Assembly (NCBI GenBank): GCA_031425035.1
Contig: JANPIN010000016.1
Span: 72,765 to 136,764 of the forward strand
Reading direction: 5' to 3'
From: M3007 sp031425035
GTDB taxonomy: Bacteria; Bacteroidota; Bacteroidia; Chitinophagales; Saprospiraceae
DNA length: 64,000 nt
Made by a program: the position numbers and the translations under genes. Under the pieces are notes generated by a model. It searched no databases. It had not been told where the DNA came from and worked only from the letters and a program-made list of their open reading frames with translations. Positions 24,825 through 34,390 of the stretch are shown piece after piece. Each line of letters starts with the position of its first letter. Position 1 is the first letter of the stretch.

Positions 24825-26081
24825 TTAATTTTGCAAAACATAGTGTTTGATCGCACTCCCATTACCAACGGCTACATGGGTGGTGCCGTAAACATCTTTC
24901 CACACGACGATGCCATCACTGAATTGATCGCAGGCCGGCAGGATGGTCTCGAGTTTTTTGCCCGTTGAAATTTCGTAAACGTCTATTCTGTCCCAATTGG
25001 TAACAAAGAGGCGATCCAGATCGAAGGCCGCCCGGAGCGTACCACTTAAGGGTCTTATACTGTATAAAGGCTGATGGGTTGCATTATCCAGGACCTGTAA
25101 AGCGGCATTATTGTCTTTTACCAGTATGTACTGTTCACTCACCAGCAAGTCACCATAGAAGCCATCCTGCATGCTGTTTGCGGGGGTCATACTGATGGTT
25201 TCCAGAACGGTGCCGGAACTAATATTCCAGACCAGGATTTTACCCATCCAGCTCAGGTAGGCCGTTGTACCACGCACGGTAATTTGCTGTACGCTGTTAT
25301 AAATAATGATCAACGAAGCAGTTGTGAGTTCCTGCCGTTCGTACACCCAGCTCTTGGTCGTGACATCAAAGAGCGCCATAAATGCACGTAGTGCATTAGA
25401 ACTGGCCTGGGTTTCAAAATAAGCACTCAATACATACGTATGGCCGTCGGCGCCCATAAACGGCGTCAGGGACGTAATGCGACCATAACCGGCCCAGCTG
25501 TGATGGGCATGGCTATAAGCCGGGGTAAACAACAGATCCAGGCGGTTCGGCTCGCGTAGATTACCCACGAACACGGCGTCGGCCACTATACCTTCTGCAT
25601 CCGGTACGTGGCGGGTGACGAAATACTGGTCGCCCACGCCGTATACGCCCTTATCAATATCGCATTCGCCTAAAGCGCGTTCCCACATCAGTTCGCCCGT
25701 TTTTACATTAAACACCGCCAGTCCGGTAGCGGATGCGGCTGCTGCCAGATCGCCGTTCCGATAAAGAGCATCGGTATTACTGAAAGCCTTACCGGCTACC
25801 GGCGATTCGATCTGGTGGAGCATCTTGCCGGTAGTAATGTCCATCCAGTACAATCCGTCTTGCGAAGCGAGTAACACCTTCGAACCCTCGCTGAGGGCTA
25901 CATCGCGGAGGTAAGCCGGCACGGAAAACTTGCCGGCATAAGCCGTGGCTTTGGAAGAATCGCAGTTGGTAATTCCACCAGGCGAATGCGGTAGTAGAAT
26001 TTCCACGAGCAGGTTATCGTCTTTACAACAGGCGGAAAGTAAAAAAGCAAAAAGAGCGAAAGGGAGAACCAGTTTATGCAT
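24825..26081 (-). CDS. Beta-propeller (PQQ-like) lipoprotein of unknown function
   Basis: A 418-residue lipoprotein with leader LPFALFAFLLSACCKDD (Cys lipobox). The body shows repeated blades of the PQQ/WD-like type, each with a W/V-D-TG-K/E pattern: GLYWMDITTGKMLHQI, GLAVFNVKTGELMWERAL, KILVWNISSGTVLETI, ALQVLDNATHQPLYSI and IDVYEISTGKKLETI. About six to seven blades can be counted, enough for one propeller. No catalytic residues are evident, so it is a binding or scaffold protein in the periplasm or at the surface. It is a single gene converging on the polysaccharide locus and divergent from the TonB receptor gene at 26345. Function is not known. Confidence 0.78.
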   Translation of the reverse strand: MHKLVLPFALFAFLLSACCKDDNLLVEILLPHSPGGITNCDSSKATAYAGKFSVPAYLRDVALSEGSKVLLASQDGLYWMDITTGKMLHQIESPVAGKAFSNTDALYRNGDLAAAASATGLAVFNVKTGELMWERALGECDIDKGVYGVGDQYFVTRHVPDAEGIVADAVFVGNLREPNRLDLLFTPAYSHAHHSWAGYGRITSLTPFMGADGHTYVLSAYFETQASSNALRAFMALFDVTTKSWVYERQELTTASLIIIYNSVQQITVRGTTAYLSWMGKILVWNISSGTVLETISMTPANSMQDGFYGDLLVSEQYILVKDNNAALQVLDNATHQPLYSIRPLSGTLRAAFDLDRLFVTNWDRIDVYEISTGKKLETILPACDQFSDGIVVWKDVYGTTHVAVGNGSAIKHYVLQN

Positions 26082-26344
26082 GGCGCGGAATTTTTATAAC
26101 GTGAAATAATAGGGCAAAGTTCCGTGCCATTGCCAGTACGTGGGAAGTGACTTTTACCACGAATACATAAATTTTTATCGCATATCAATAGAATGGAGGG
26201 AAATATTGATAAAATGCCCCTTAACCCGCATTTTATGACATTAATATCTTGGTCAACCGTATAAGACCATAATATTTTTACGCTTCCAGTTTAATCCACA
26301 GATTTTAATCGGCCGTGTATTCATCCCACTAAAAGGCTTCCTGC

Positions 26345-28282
26345 ATGAACGAAAACAAACACTACATCCAATGGAAAGACCTGTATTTACTGCTTAGCCT
26401 GTTTTTACTTGGCTGTCTGCCGGTCTGTCTGCAGGCCCAAACGGAAGACCGTTTGTCCCCGCGCATGCTGAAGGGTTTGACCCTGGAGGAACTCATGAAT
26501 GTGGAAGTTACGTCCGTCACTAAAAGTCCGGAAAAACTGAGCGAGGCTGCTTCTGCCATCCAGGTGTTAACCGGCGATGATATCCGGCGCTCGGGTGCCC
26601 TGCGTCTGCCGGAAGCCTTGCGGCTGGCTCCAAATCTGCAGGTGGCGCAGACGAATGCCCACGATTGGGCCATTACCGCCCGCGGATTCAACGGCGCCCC
26701 CCTCCTGAGCAACACGCTCTCTAATAAACTGCTGGTCATGACCGATGGCCGCTCCGTGTACACGCCGCTGTTCGGGGGGGTGTTCTGGGACGTGCAAAAC
26801 GTGGTGCTGGAAGATGTAGATCGCATCGAGGTCGTCAGCGGACCCGGCGGCACCCTATGGGGCGCAAATGCGGTCAACGGGGTTATCAACGTCATTACCA
26901 AAAGTGCCCGGGAAACCCAGGGGCTATATGCCACGGTCGCCGCCGGTACTTTGCTACAGGATCAGGCGGCGCTGCGTTACGGTTTTCAGTTCGATTCCAC
27001 GCTGTTTTGCCGGGTGTACGGACAGCGGTTTGACCAGCATAGTACCCAACACTTGGACGGGGCAGACGCCCAGGATGCCTGGGGAATGAGCCAGGGCGGG
27101 TTTCGGATGGACTATATGCCTTCTCAACGCAGTACGCTGACCCTTCAGGGTGACCTCTACGATGGAAAGGAAAACAACTATCCGCGTGCCGGAGTTAATG
27201 GCCAGAATATACTGGGCCGCTGGACACGGCGCTTTTCCCCACAATCCGAACTTATTGTACAGGCTTACTACGACCGGACCTGGCGTGATCTGCCGCTACA
27301 GGAATTCCGCCAAACCCTGCAAACCTATGACCTGGACCTGGAGTATCATTTCCCTTTGGGCAAGCGCCAGCAAATAGTCTGCGGCCTGGGCTACCGGTTG
27401 ATGGATGATGCCGTGCGTAACAGCGACCGCGTAACCTTCAATCCGGATCGCCGCATTTTAGAGTTATTCAATGAGTTCGTTCAGGACCAGATCGAGCTGC
27501 TGGCTGGTCGTCTGATGTTGACCATCGGTACCAAACTGCTGCATAATGACTACTCCGGTCTGGAATGGCAGCCGAGTGCCCGCCTGGCCTGGACGCCGAC
27601 GGAAACACAAACCATCTGGACGGCGGTGTCGCGGGCGGTCAGGACTCCCGCCCGGCTGGATGCCGATGCCATCACGCCGAACATCATGACAAGAAACCGG
27701 GAATTCGATTCCGAAAAGGTGGTGGCTTATGAACTTGGATATCGCATCCGGCCGCTGGAGCAGGTGTCGCTTTCCATCGCCGCTTTTTATCACGACTACG
27801 ATGATCTGCGCAGCATAAACGTGAATCCCCACCCACCGACGCCATTTTTGTTTGCCAACGATCAGGAGGCGCAATCGTGGGGACTGGAAATATCCGGCAA
27901 TTTTTTTGCCAGGCCCTGGTGGCGTTTGCGAGGTGGTTTTACCTTCCTGGATAATCAGTTTTCCGCAAAATCCCCGGCTGTAAGTCCCATCAGCGTCATT
28001 TTCGAGAGCATTGACCCGCACAATCAGGCGCTGTTACAATCCATTATGGATCTTCCCGGAAACTTTCAACTCGATGTGGTGGGGCGCTACGTCGATCTTT
28101 TACCGGCGACGCCATCGCTGACCATACCAGCCTATTTGACCTTGGATATTCGTCTGGCATGGATTTTTAAAGCATTTAGGTTTTCTATTGTAGGGCAAAA
28201 TCTTGGTGAAGAGGCCCACCGTGAATTCGGATCGAGGCAAATTCCTAGAAGTCTCTACTTAAAGACCGCTTTTCATTTTTGA
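26345..28282 (+). CDS. TonB-dependent receptor, first gene of a receptor/YfiR-like/kinase operon
   Basis: A 645-residue outer-membrane receptor with leader LLLSLFLLGCLPVCLQAQ and no CarboxypepD_reg domain. The plug begins MNVEVTSVTKSPEKLSEAAS and contains SGALRLPEALRLAPNLQVAQ and VDRIEVVSGPGGTLWGANAVNGVINVI (here cited as two blocks), as in vitamin B12/siderophore-type receptors. The barrel ends IPRSLYLKTAFHF, with the terminal aromatic. The downstream gene starts at a TTG overlapping its stop (28279-28282), so synthesis is coupled to the YfiR-like protein. By context the receptor may sense rather than only import. The ligand is unknown. Confidence 0.88.
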   Translation: MNENKHYIQWKDLYLLLSLFLLGCLPVCLQAQTEDRLSPRMLKGLTLEELMNVEVTSVTKSPEKLSEAASAIQVLTGDDIRRSGALRLPEALRLAPNLQVAQTNAHDWAITARGFNGAPLLSNTLSNKLLVMTDGRSVYTPLFGGVFWDVQNVVLEDVDRIEVVSGPGGTLWGANAVNGVINVITKSARETQGLYATVAAGTLLQDQAALRYGFQFDSTLFCRVYGQRFDQHSTQHLDGADAQDAWGMSQGGFRMDYMPSQRSTLTLQGDLYDGKENNYPRAGVNGQNILGRWTRRFSPQSELIVQAYYDRTWRDLPLQEFRQTLQTYDLDLEYHFPLGKRQQIVCGLGYRLMDDAVRNSDRVTFNPDRRILELFNEFVQDQIELLAGRLMLTIGTKLLHNDYSGLEWQPSARLAWTPTETQTIWTAVSRAVRTPARLDADAITPNIMTRNREFDSEKVVAYELGYRIRPLEQVSLSIAAFYHDYDDLRSINVNPHPPTPFLFANDQEAQSWGLEISGNFFARPWWRLRGGFTFLDNQFSAKSPAVSPISVIFESIDPHNQALLQSIMDLPGNFQLDVVGRYVDLLPATPSLTIPAYLTLDIRLAWIFKAFRFSIVGQNLGEEAHREFGSRQIPRSLYLKTAFHF

Positions 28283-28860
28283 ATAACATAGCCAGAAATT
28301 CCGCTCCGTATTATCTGCCTGCAGACCTAAAAAAAGGTTGTGCCGGATTGTTTTTTTTCCTGCTGAGTGGACTTTATGTTTCCGGGCAGGCACCGCCCCC
28401 AAGCAGAGAATACCAGTTAAAAGCGGTGTTCCTTTTCAACTTTACCCAGTTTGTAGAATGGCCCCAAAACGCTTTTGCCAGTCCCGCAGACCCCTTCGTC
28501 ATCGGTATATTAGGAGATGATCCTTTTGGAAATTACCTGGAAGAAACGGTAGCCGGTGAATACGTAATGGGTCACCCCCTGGTTATTCACCACTATCATT
28601 CAACGAAGGATATTGCCAATTGTCATATTCTTTTTATCAGTTCCTGGGACATAAAAAAAGTGAAGGATATGTTGGCTGAAACTACTGTACGGAACATGCT
28701 AACCGTAAGTGATATGGACAACTTCGCCAGCCTGGGGGGCATGATCGGGTTCATTAATTACGATAATAAAATAAAACTTCAAATTAAACCGGCCGCCGCA
28801 AAAAATGCTAATTTGAATATAAGCTCCAAACTTCTTCGTCTCGCAGATATAATTGATTAA
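28279..28860 (+). CDS. YfiR-like (DUF4154) periplasmic protein
   Basis: A 193-residue secreted protein with leader CAGLFFFLLSGLYVSGQ. The first conserved block, EYQLKAVFLFNFTQFVEWP, is the hallmark of DUF4154/YfiR, followed by PFVIGILGDDPFG and CHILFISSWD, then LTVSDMDNFASLGGMIGFI near the end. In Pseudomonas, YfiR is a periplasmic repressor of a membrane diguanylate cyclase. Here the neighbour is a histidine kinase with a periplasmic sensor, so this protein probably relays a signal to it. The start is a TTG overlapping the receptor stop; no ATG is placed before the leader. It ends 6 bases before the kinase gene. Confidence 0.85.
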   Translation: MNNIARNSAPYYLPADLKKGCAGLFFFLLSGLYVSGQAPPPSREYQLKAVFLFNFTQFVEWPQNAFASPADPFVIGILGDDPFGNYLEETVAGEYVMGHPLVIHHYHSTKDIANCHILFISSWDIKKVKDMLAETTVRNMLTVSDMDNFASLGGMIGFINYDNKIKLQIKPAAAKNANLNISSKLLRLADIID

Positions 28861-28866
28861 AGGACA

Positions 28867-30396
28867 ATGAAATCCAACGTAACACCTATTCAACGTCAGC
28901 TGATGCGCGTCATCCTGCTGATCACTGGAACTGTGTTATTTTTGACCTGTGTGGCTTTTTTTACCTTTGATTATATCACTTTTCGCCAGACTACGAAAAC
29001 CCAGATCGCTACGCTGGGCGCTATCATTGCCGCTAACAGTACCGCAGCCCTGGCCTTTGATGACCGAAGAGATGCCGGGGAAACACTGGACGCTTTAAAA
29101 GCGGAAAAACATATAGTAGCGGCTTGCCTGTACGATAAAGAAGGGCGTGTTTTTTCCAGTTATCCGGTCGACCTTTCCCCGCAGAATTTTCCGGCAAAAC
29201 CCGGCCTTGACGGTTTTTTGTTTGCCAATAACCACCTGTCCGGATTTCAGCCGGTCAAACAAGGCAATAAAAGGCTGGGCACGCTCTACCTGGATTCGGA
29301 TATGCAGGTCATTTATGATCAACTGCAACGATACGTATTCATCGCGCTGGTCATTGTCAGCATCGCCCTGATGCTGGCTTATTTTCTTTCGGATCGCCTG
29401 CAAAAAACGGTGACCGCTCCCATTCTGGCCCTGGCAAAAACGGCCCGGCTTATTTCCGAACACCATGACTATGCGGCGCGGGCCAATACCTCCAACGTGG
29501 CCGAGCTGCGTTTACTGACAGACGCTTTTAACCACATGCTGGAGCAGATTGAAGCGCAGAACCTGGAGATTTTATCCTTTAATCAAAACCTCGAACAAAA
29601 GGTCAGCGAACGGACGCGGGAAGTGGAACTGGCGAAAAGCGAACTGGAAAACGTAAATGATAAACTGATAAAATCCAACCGCGACCTGGAACAATTTGCC
29701 TATATCGCTTCCCATGACCTGCAGGAACCGCTGCGCAAGGTCCGTACCTACGCGGAAATGGCGGGTCGAAATCTGCACGATGAAGAATTGGCCAGAAAAT
29801 ATTTTGATAAAATAAGTTCTTCGGCCGGGCGAATGACGGAATTAATTCAGGCCGTATTAAATTATAGTCGTTTATCGAAGGCAGATGAACAATATGAACA
29901 GATCGATTTAAATCAGGTCATTGATAATATTAAAACAGATTTCGAGCTGCTGATCAGTGAAAAAAATGCCGTGATCAAGACCAGTTCCTTGCCCAGCATC
30001 CGGGGTATACCACTGCAAATACACCAGCTTTTTTTAAACCTGATCAGTAATTCACTTAAATTTTCCAAGCATGCGCCCATCATTACAATTACTTGTAAAA
30101 TACTTGCCGGTAACGCTATTAAAACGGAAGCAGAAGTGAATCAGGATGTCCCTTATTTAGCCCTGACTTTTAAAGATAACGGCATCGGTTTTGAGCCGCA
30201 GTATGCCGATCAGATCTTTACTATTTTTCAACGGCTGCACGGTAAACAGGAATACGCCGGCACGGGGATCGGTCTGGCATTATGCAAGAAAATTGTGGAA
30301 AATCACCACGGATTTATTACTGTCCAAAGCGCGTTGGGCGCGGGCGCGGAATTCACGGTGTATTTGCCGATGGAACAGGAGGTGGCCGCTTTTTAA
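28867..30396 (+). CDS. Membrane histidine kinase (CHASE8-like sensor, HAMP, HisKA, HATPase)
   Basis: A 509-residue sensor kinase. Two membrane helices (LMRVILLITGTVLFLTCVAFF and YVFIALVIVSIALMLAYFL) enclose a periplasmic domain of about 120 residues whose pattern IIAANSTAALAFDDR fits CHASE8. A HAMP linker and a coiled coil (NLEQKVSERTREVELAKSEL) follow. The phosphoacceptor His is about residue 282 in ASHDLQEPLRKVRTYAEM. The ATPase domain shows NLISNSLKF (N box), DNGIGFEP (G1) and GTGIGLALCKKI (G2), so it should be active. No response regulator gene follows. It is cotranscribed with the TonB receptor and YfiR-like genes and ends inside a nested palindrome. Confidence 0.9.
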   Translation: MKSNVTPIQRQLMRVILLITGTVLFLTCVAFFTFDYITFRQTTKTQIATLGAIIAANSTAALAFDDRRDAGETLDALKAEKHIVAACLYDKEGRVFSSYPVDLSPQNFPAKPGLDGFLFANNHLSGFQPVKQGNKRLGTLYLDSDMQVIYDQLQRYVFIALVIVSIALMLAYFLSDRLQKTVTAPILALAKTARLISEHHDYAARANTSNVAELRLLTDAFNHMLEQIEAQNLEILSFNQNLEQKVSERTREVELAKSELENVNDKLIKSNRDLEQFAYIASHDLQEPLRKVRTYAEMAGRNLHDEELARKYFDKISSSAGRMTELIQAVLNYSRLSKADEQYEQIDLNQVIDNIKTDFELLISEKNAVIKTSSLPSIRGIPLQIHQLFLNLISNSLKFSKHAPIITITCKILAGNAIKTEAEVNQDVPYLALTFKDNGIGFEPQYADQIFTIFQRLHGKQEYAGTGIGLALCKKIVENHHGFITVQSALGAGAEFTVYLPMEQEVAAF

Positions 30397-30633
30397 ACAT
30401 GAGGAGTCATCCCGAATTTTATGAAGCATATTTAGAACAATGGTAACGCGGATAAAACGGATTTGGCGGATTTCCACGGATTTTAAGTCCGTGAAAATCC
30501 GTTTTTATCCGCTAAATCCGCGTTGCCATCGTTCTACGTGTGCGTGTTCTCCGGAGATCTGCGCCAATTTCAACTAGCGCCAGGCTTTGTAGAGTAAATT
30601 ATCTAAAATCCGGGATGACTCGACTCATGTTTA
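30394..30633. repeat. Nested palindromes between convergent genes
   Basis: The outer arms 30394-30421 and 30604-30633 are complementary (TAAACATGAG, then GAGTCATCCCG.ATTTTA, with a two-base gap). Inside, 30434-30535 is a second imperfect palindrome with AACGCGGAT, CGGATTT and TCCACGG blocks mirrored on both arms. The left outer arm contains the kinase stop codon and the right end lies 11 bases from the end of the leftward DUF1761 gene, so the element can also act as a terminator. It could be a small non-autonomous repeat. Confidence 0.7.
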
Positions 30634-30643
30634 AAAATATTGC

Positions 30644-31066
30644 TTACCGCCACAGGCTCAGTATACCGCCCATCACCATCAGCGAAATCCACCAGTAGCC
30701 GATGTGTACCAGAAACCAACTCCAGCCCCGGCGCTCAAACAGCGCGGTGGTGCCCAAAAAGGGCATGGCCAGCATGATGGTTACGGCAGTACCGTGGACC
30801 ATACCGTGCTGAAAAGTGCCGAAACGCTCGGCTTCCTGACCGGGTCCGGTCACGTTTTGATGCATGAACATGGCCAGCAGAAATGACAGCACGGTCGCTC
30901 CCAAATAAATGAGCGGCATATTCGCGCCACGCATGCTTTCCGCCGTGGTGTTGTTGGCGCGCATCCAGTAACTGCCCATGACTTTAGGATTATACCAGAT
31001 AGCGCCGATTACCAATGGCACGAGGGTGGCTGCCACGATGGCGGCCCAATTCATTGTTGGTTCCAT
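30644..31066 (-). CDS. DUF1761 small membrane protein
   Basis: A 140-residue inner-membrane protein with four hydrophobic segments: MNWAAIVAATLVPLVIGAIW, IYLGATVLSFLLAMFM, GMVHGTAVTIMLAMPFLGT and WFLVHIGYWWISLMVMGGIL. The beginning, IGAIWYNPKVMGSYWMR, and the His in the third segment match the DUF1761 pattern. The function of the family is unknown. It is a single leftward gene, divergent from the SNF2 helicase gene. Confidence 0.8.
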   Translation of the reverse strand: MEPTMNWAAIVAATLVPLVIGAIWYNPKVMGSYWMRANNTTAESMRGANMPLIYLGATVLSFLLAMFMHQNVTGPGQEAERFGTFQHGMVHGTAVTIMLAMPFLGTTALFERRGWSWFLVHIGYWWISLMVMGGILSLWR

Positions 31067-31338
31067 AATTTAAAATTTTTCGTTTTGAATAAATGCGCGG
31101 TAAACCTACAAGGATTTTGTTAGAAACAAATAATGTTGCAGTTAATTTTAGGCTTTTCACGGCAGTATTTTCCATACATCGCATAGGATTCGATATATAG
31201 TATGGGGATTGTGTTAATATGCCTTATAAAATTAGAAAATGAATTAAATAGCCACCAGCATTTTAAAATCAAAACGACAGGCATTCGGCGGACCCGCGCT
31301 ATTTTCGCGGCCTTTTAGCATTTGCTGAAAAACATCGC

Positions 31339-34257
31339 ATGCAAGCCCAGATCGTCTTTAATCTCTATCCGTTTTCGGAAAACTGCTACCTGCCCGCCGC
31401 CAACGTCATACAGACCGACCGGGCCGGCACGCTGCTGCACTTGCTGCAAAAAGCGCTGCCGACCACCATCGGCGCCCATGGCCTGTTGCTCAGCCCCATA
31501 CAGGCGCGTTTGCTCGCCACGGTCGAAGCGCTGCAACCCAGGCAGATCGAAGCCCGCTTCAAGGTCGCGAAGGCCAAAACCACCGTGCCGCTGGCGCAAC
31601 TGCTGCTCGACCCGGCCACGCGCCCGACGGTGGAAGCCTATATTCAACGGCAACTGGCAGCCTGGCTACAGGAGATCGTGCAAAACCAACTGTCGCTGAC
31701 CCTCGACGTAGAGCGCCGCAGTCTGGCCAAAGACATGCTGCTCGAATTCCTGAAAGACGACCTTATTCCCCACCTGGCTTTCCACAAAACCAGCACCGGC
31801 ATCGAATACCGGCTGCAACTCGGCAGTGAAACCGATAAGTGGCGCATCCGTGACCGCGAGGTGGTGCCGCTCACCAACACCGACCCCGCCTGGCTGCTGG
31901 TCGACTATACCCTGTGCCGCGTGCCGGGCATCAACGGCAACATGGTGCGGCCCTTTCGCCAGAAAGACCAGCTGCAAATTCCGCCGGATAAGGAGCGGGT
32001 ATACTTCCGGCAGTTCATCGCCAAAAGTATTCGCCGCAGCCGGGTGGAAGCCCAGGGTTTCTCCGTGCAACAGACGGATCGTCTGGTCATTACCCGCCTG
32101 GAAGTGGTGGAAAACATCCTCGACAAACGCTGGTCGCTCTGCCCGGTGTTCGTCTATGAGGGCGCCGAATTTCCCGCCGGTGACCGCCGCGACCGGGTCA
32201 CAACGCTCGATATTCCGGCCGATGATCAGCCTGGTGAAGTGACGGTACACCTGATCTGCCGGGATACCGAACTGGAAACGGAACGGCTGGCGAGCTTGGA
32301 AAAACTGGGCCTGCGCGACGAAAATCACCGCTACTTCGTGCCGGAGGGCGCTGAACTGGCGGACTGTATTGACTGGCTCTCAAGGCAGCAGGCAGCCCTG
32401 GAAGCGGCTGGTTTTCAACTCCTTGCGCCGCAAATAGAAGAGCGTACCATTGCCATTCTCAGCGCCGATCTGCAGCTGCGTTCGAAGGCGGCCGGCGACT
32501 GGTTCGATGTGCAGGGGGAGATCCAGGCCGGCGAATTCCGCTTCCCTTTTCGGGCTTTGCTGCCTTATTTGCGCCGCCTGGAACGCTATTATCCTTTGCC
32601 GGACGGCACATTCCTGCTCCTTCCCGAGGCCTGGTTTGCGCGCTATGCCGACCTGGCCGGCGCCTTGCAGGAAAACGGCGCACAACTGCGTTTGCCGAAG
32701 GCGCTGTACACCCTGCTGCAAACGACCACGCCGGATCTGCCGGCCGCCGATTTTCCGGAAATCGATCTGGACAACCTGGACTATACACCGTCTGCCGATC
32801 TGAAAGCGGAACTGCGGCCTTATCAATTACGCGGTGTGAAATGGCTGATCGGGCACTACCGCCAGGGTTTCGGCGCCTGCCTGGCCGACGATATGGGGCT
32901 GGGCAAAACCCTGCAAACGATTGCCCTGCTGCTGTATGCCAAGTCGGCCGGCACGTACGACGGGCTTTCCAGTCAGACGCCCGAGCGGCAAATGGACCTT
33001 TTTAACAGCCACCGCAGCGAACTGCGCCTGCTGAACGCGCTGGTCATCCTGCCGGCCTCGCTGGTGTTCAACTGGCAGCAGGAACTGGCCAAATTCGCGC
33101 CCTCGCTCTTCGTGTACGTCCATACCGGCCCCGGACGGCTGAAAGATGCCCGCAACCTGGCCGGTCAGGACGTGGTACTGACCACCTACCACACCGCGCG
33201 GCAGGACTTAAAACTGCTGGAAAAAGTGGACTGGCAGTTCATCATTCTCGATGAAAGCCAGCAGATCAAGAATCACCGGTCGGAAGTTTCGAAAGTGGTG
33301 CTGGCGCTGCGGGGCCGCCATAAAATTTCCCTGAGCGGTACGCCGATCGAGAACTCGCTGGCCGATTTGTGGGCGCAGATGGAGTTCATCAATCCCGCCA
33401 CGCTGGGCAGTTTCGCGCAGTTTCGGGAGCAGTTCGTAGTGCCCATTGAAAAGCAGAACAGTGAACAGGCCAAGGCGCGTTTATTCAGTCGGGTGCGACC
33501 CTTTTTCCTGCGCCGGACCAAAGAAGAAGTCGCGCCCGATCTGCCGGCACTGACCGAGCAGGTGTTTTATACCGAACTGGCGCCCGAGCAGCGCAAACGC
33601 TACGATACCTTGAAATCGGCCAAACGCAACGAGATCCTGGCGCTGTTCGACGACCCGAAAACGCGTTTTGCGGCCATTCAGGCGCTGCTGCGGTTGCGCC
33701 AGCTGGCCAACCATCCGGTGCTCATGGACGCGGACTACACCGGCGGCAGCGGCAAGTTCGACGACGTGCTGGCGCAGTGGAGCACCATTCGCCGGGCTGG
33801 CCACAAAGTGCTGTTCTTCAGTACTTTCGAGCAGCATTTGCGCCTGTTTAAAAAGGTGTTTGACGAGGAAAAACAATCTTACGCCTGGCTCACCGGCGAT
33901 ACGCCCATGGCCGACCGCGCCCGCGAGGTGAAGCGTTTTCAGGAAGATGCCACGGTGCAGGCCTTTTTCATCACGCTCACGGCGGGTGGGGTAGGGCTCA
34001 ACCTCACGGCAGCCGACTACGTTTTTCTGCTCGATCCCTGGTGGAACCCGGCGCGCGAAGACCAGGCCATCGCCCGCGCCCACCGCATCGGCCAGCAGCG
34101 ACCGGTGACGGCCCTGCGCTTTATTGCCCGCGACACGATTGAAGAGAAAATACGCGTGCTGCAGGCGCAAAAACGGAAACTGGGCGAGGGTTTGTTCGAT
34201 GCGGGCGAGGAAGGACCGGTGTGGACGAGGGCGGAAATGGAGATGCTGCTGGGGTAA
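31339..34257 (+). CDS. SNF2-family ATP-dependent helicase-like protein
   Basis: A 972-residue DNA translocase of the SNF2/RapA superfamily. The N-terminal 450 residues are a family-specific extension without recognisable zinc-binding cysteines. The motor shows motif I DDMGLGKT (about residue 518), LVILPASLVFNWQQEL, motif II DESQ (about 638), motif III SLSGTPIENSLADLW and the C-terminal half with LFFSTFEQHL, TLTAGGVGLNLTAADYVFLLDPWWNP and motif VI QAIARAHRIGQQRPV (about 905). All motifs look intact, so it should hydrolyse ATP and move on double-stranded DNA. Such proteins are widespread housekeeping or stress genes in Bacteroidota. It is a single transcription unit by spacing. Nothing nearby suggests a phage-defence cassette. 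Confidence 0.92.
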   Translation: MQAQIVFNLYPFSENCYLPAANVIQTDRAGTLLHLLQKALPTTIGAHGLLLSPIQARLLATVEALQPRQIEARFKVAKAKTTVPLAQLLLDPATRPTVEAYIQRQLAAWLQEIVQNQLSLTLDVERRSLAKDMLLEFLKDDLIPHLAFHKTSTGIEYRLQLGSETDKWRIRDREVVPLTNTDPAWLLVDYTLCRVPGINGNMVRPFRQKDQLQIPPDKERVYFRQFIAKSIRRSRVEAQGFSVQQTDRLVITRLEVVENILDKRWSLCPVFVYEGAEFPAGDRRDRVTTLDIPADDQPGEVTVHLICRDTELETERLASLEKLGLRDENHRYFVPEGAELADCIDWLSRQQAALEAAGFQLLAPQIEERTIAILSADLQLRSKAAGDWFDVQGEIQAGEFRFPFRALLPYLRRLERYYPLPDGTFLLLPEAWFARYADLAGALQENGAQLRLPKALYTLLQTTTPDLPAADFPEIDLDNLDYTPSADLKAELRPYQLRGVKWLIGHYRQGFGACLADDMGLGKTLQTIALLLYAKSAGTYDGLSSQTPERQMDLFNSHRSELRLLNALVILPASLVFNWQQELAKFAPSLFVYVHTGPGRLKDARNLAGQDVVLTTYHTARQDLKLLEKVDWQFIILDESQQIKNHRSEVSKVVLALRGRHKISLSGTPIENSLADLWAQMEFINPATLGSFAQFREQFVVPIEKQNSEQAKARLFSRVRPFFLRRTKEEVAPDLPALTEQVFYTELAPEQRKRYDTLKSAKRNEILALFDDPKTRFAAIQALLRLRQLANHPVLMDADYTGGSGKFDDVLAQWSTIRRAGHKVLFFSTFEQHLRLFKKVFDEEKQSYAWLTGDTPMADRAREVKRFQEDATVQAFFITLTAGGVGLNLTAADYVFLLDPWWNPAREDQAIARAHRIGQQRPVTALRFIARDTIEEKIRVLQAQKRKLGEGLFDAGEEGPVWTRAEMEMLLG

Positions 34258-34390
34258 GCCTTGGTCGAACGCAGGTACAATTGATAAAGGCCGGTGTGGA
34301 GCCAGTAATAAATTGTTATCAGGCTGGCACACTACAATGAGTTAATGGCTTGTTATTGTGCGTATCTTTAATTTTTCCAATAAATCAACG

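Noticed and set aside
31339..34257. SNF2 helicase as part of a defence system
   Set aside because: No nuclease, methyltransferase or other defence partner is adjacent, and the protein looks like the common stand-alone type.
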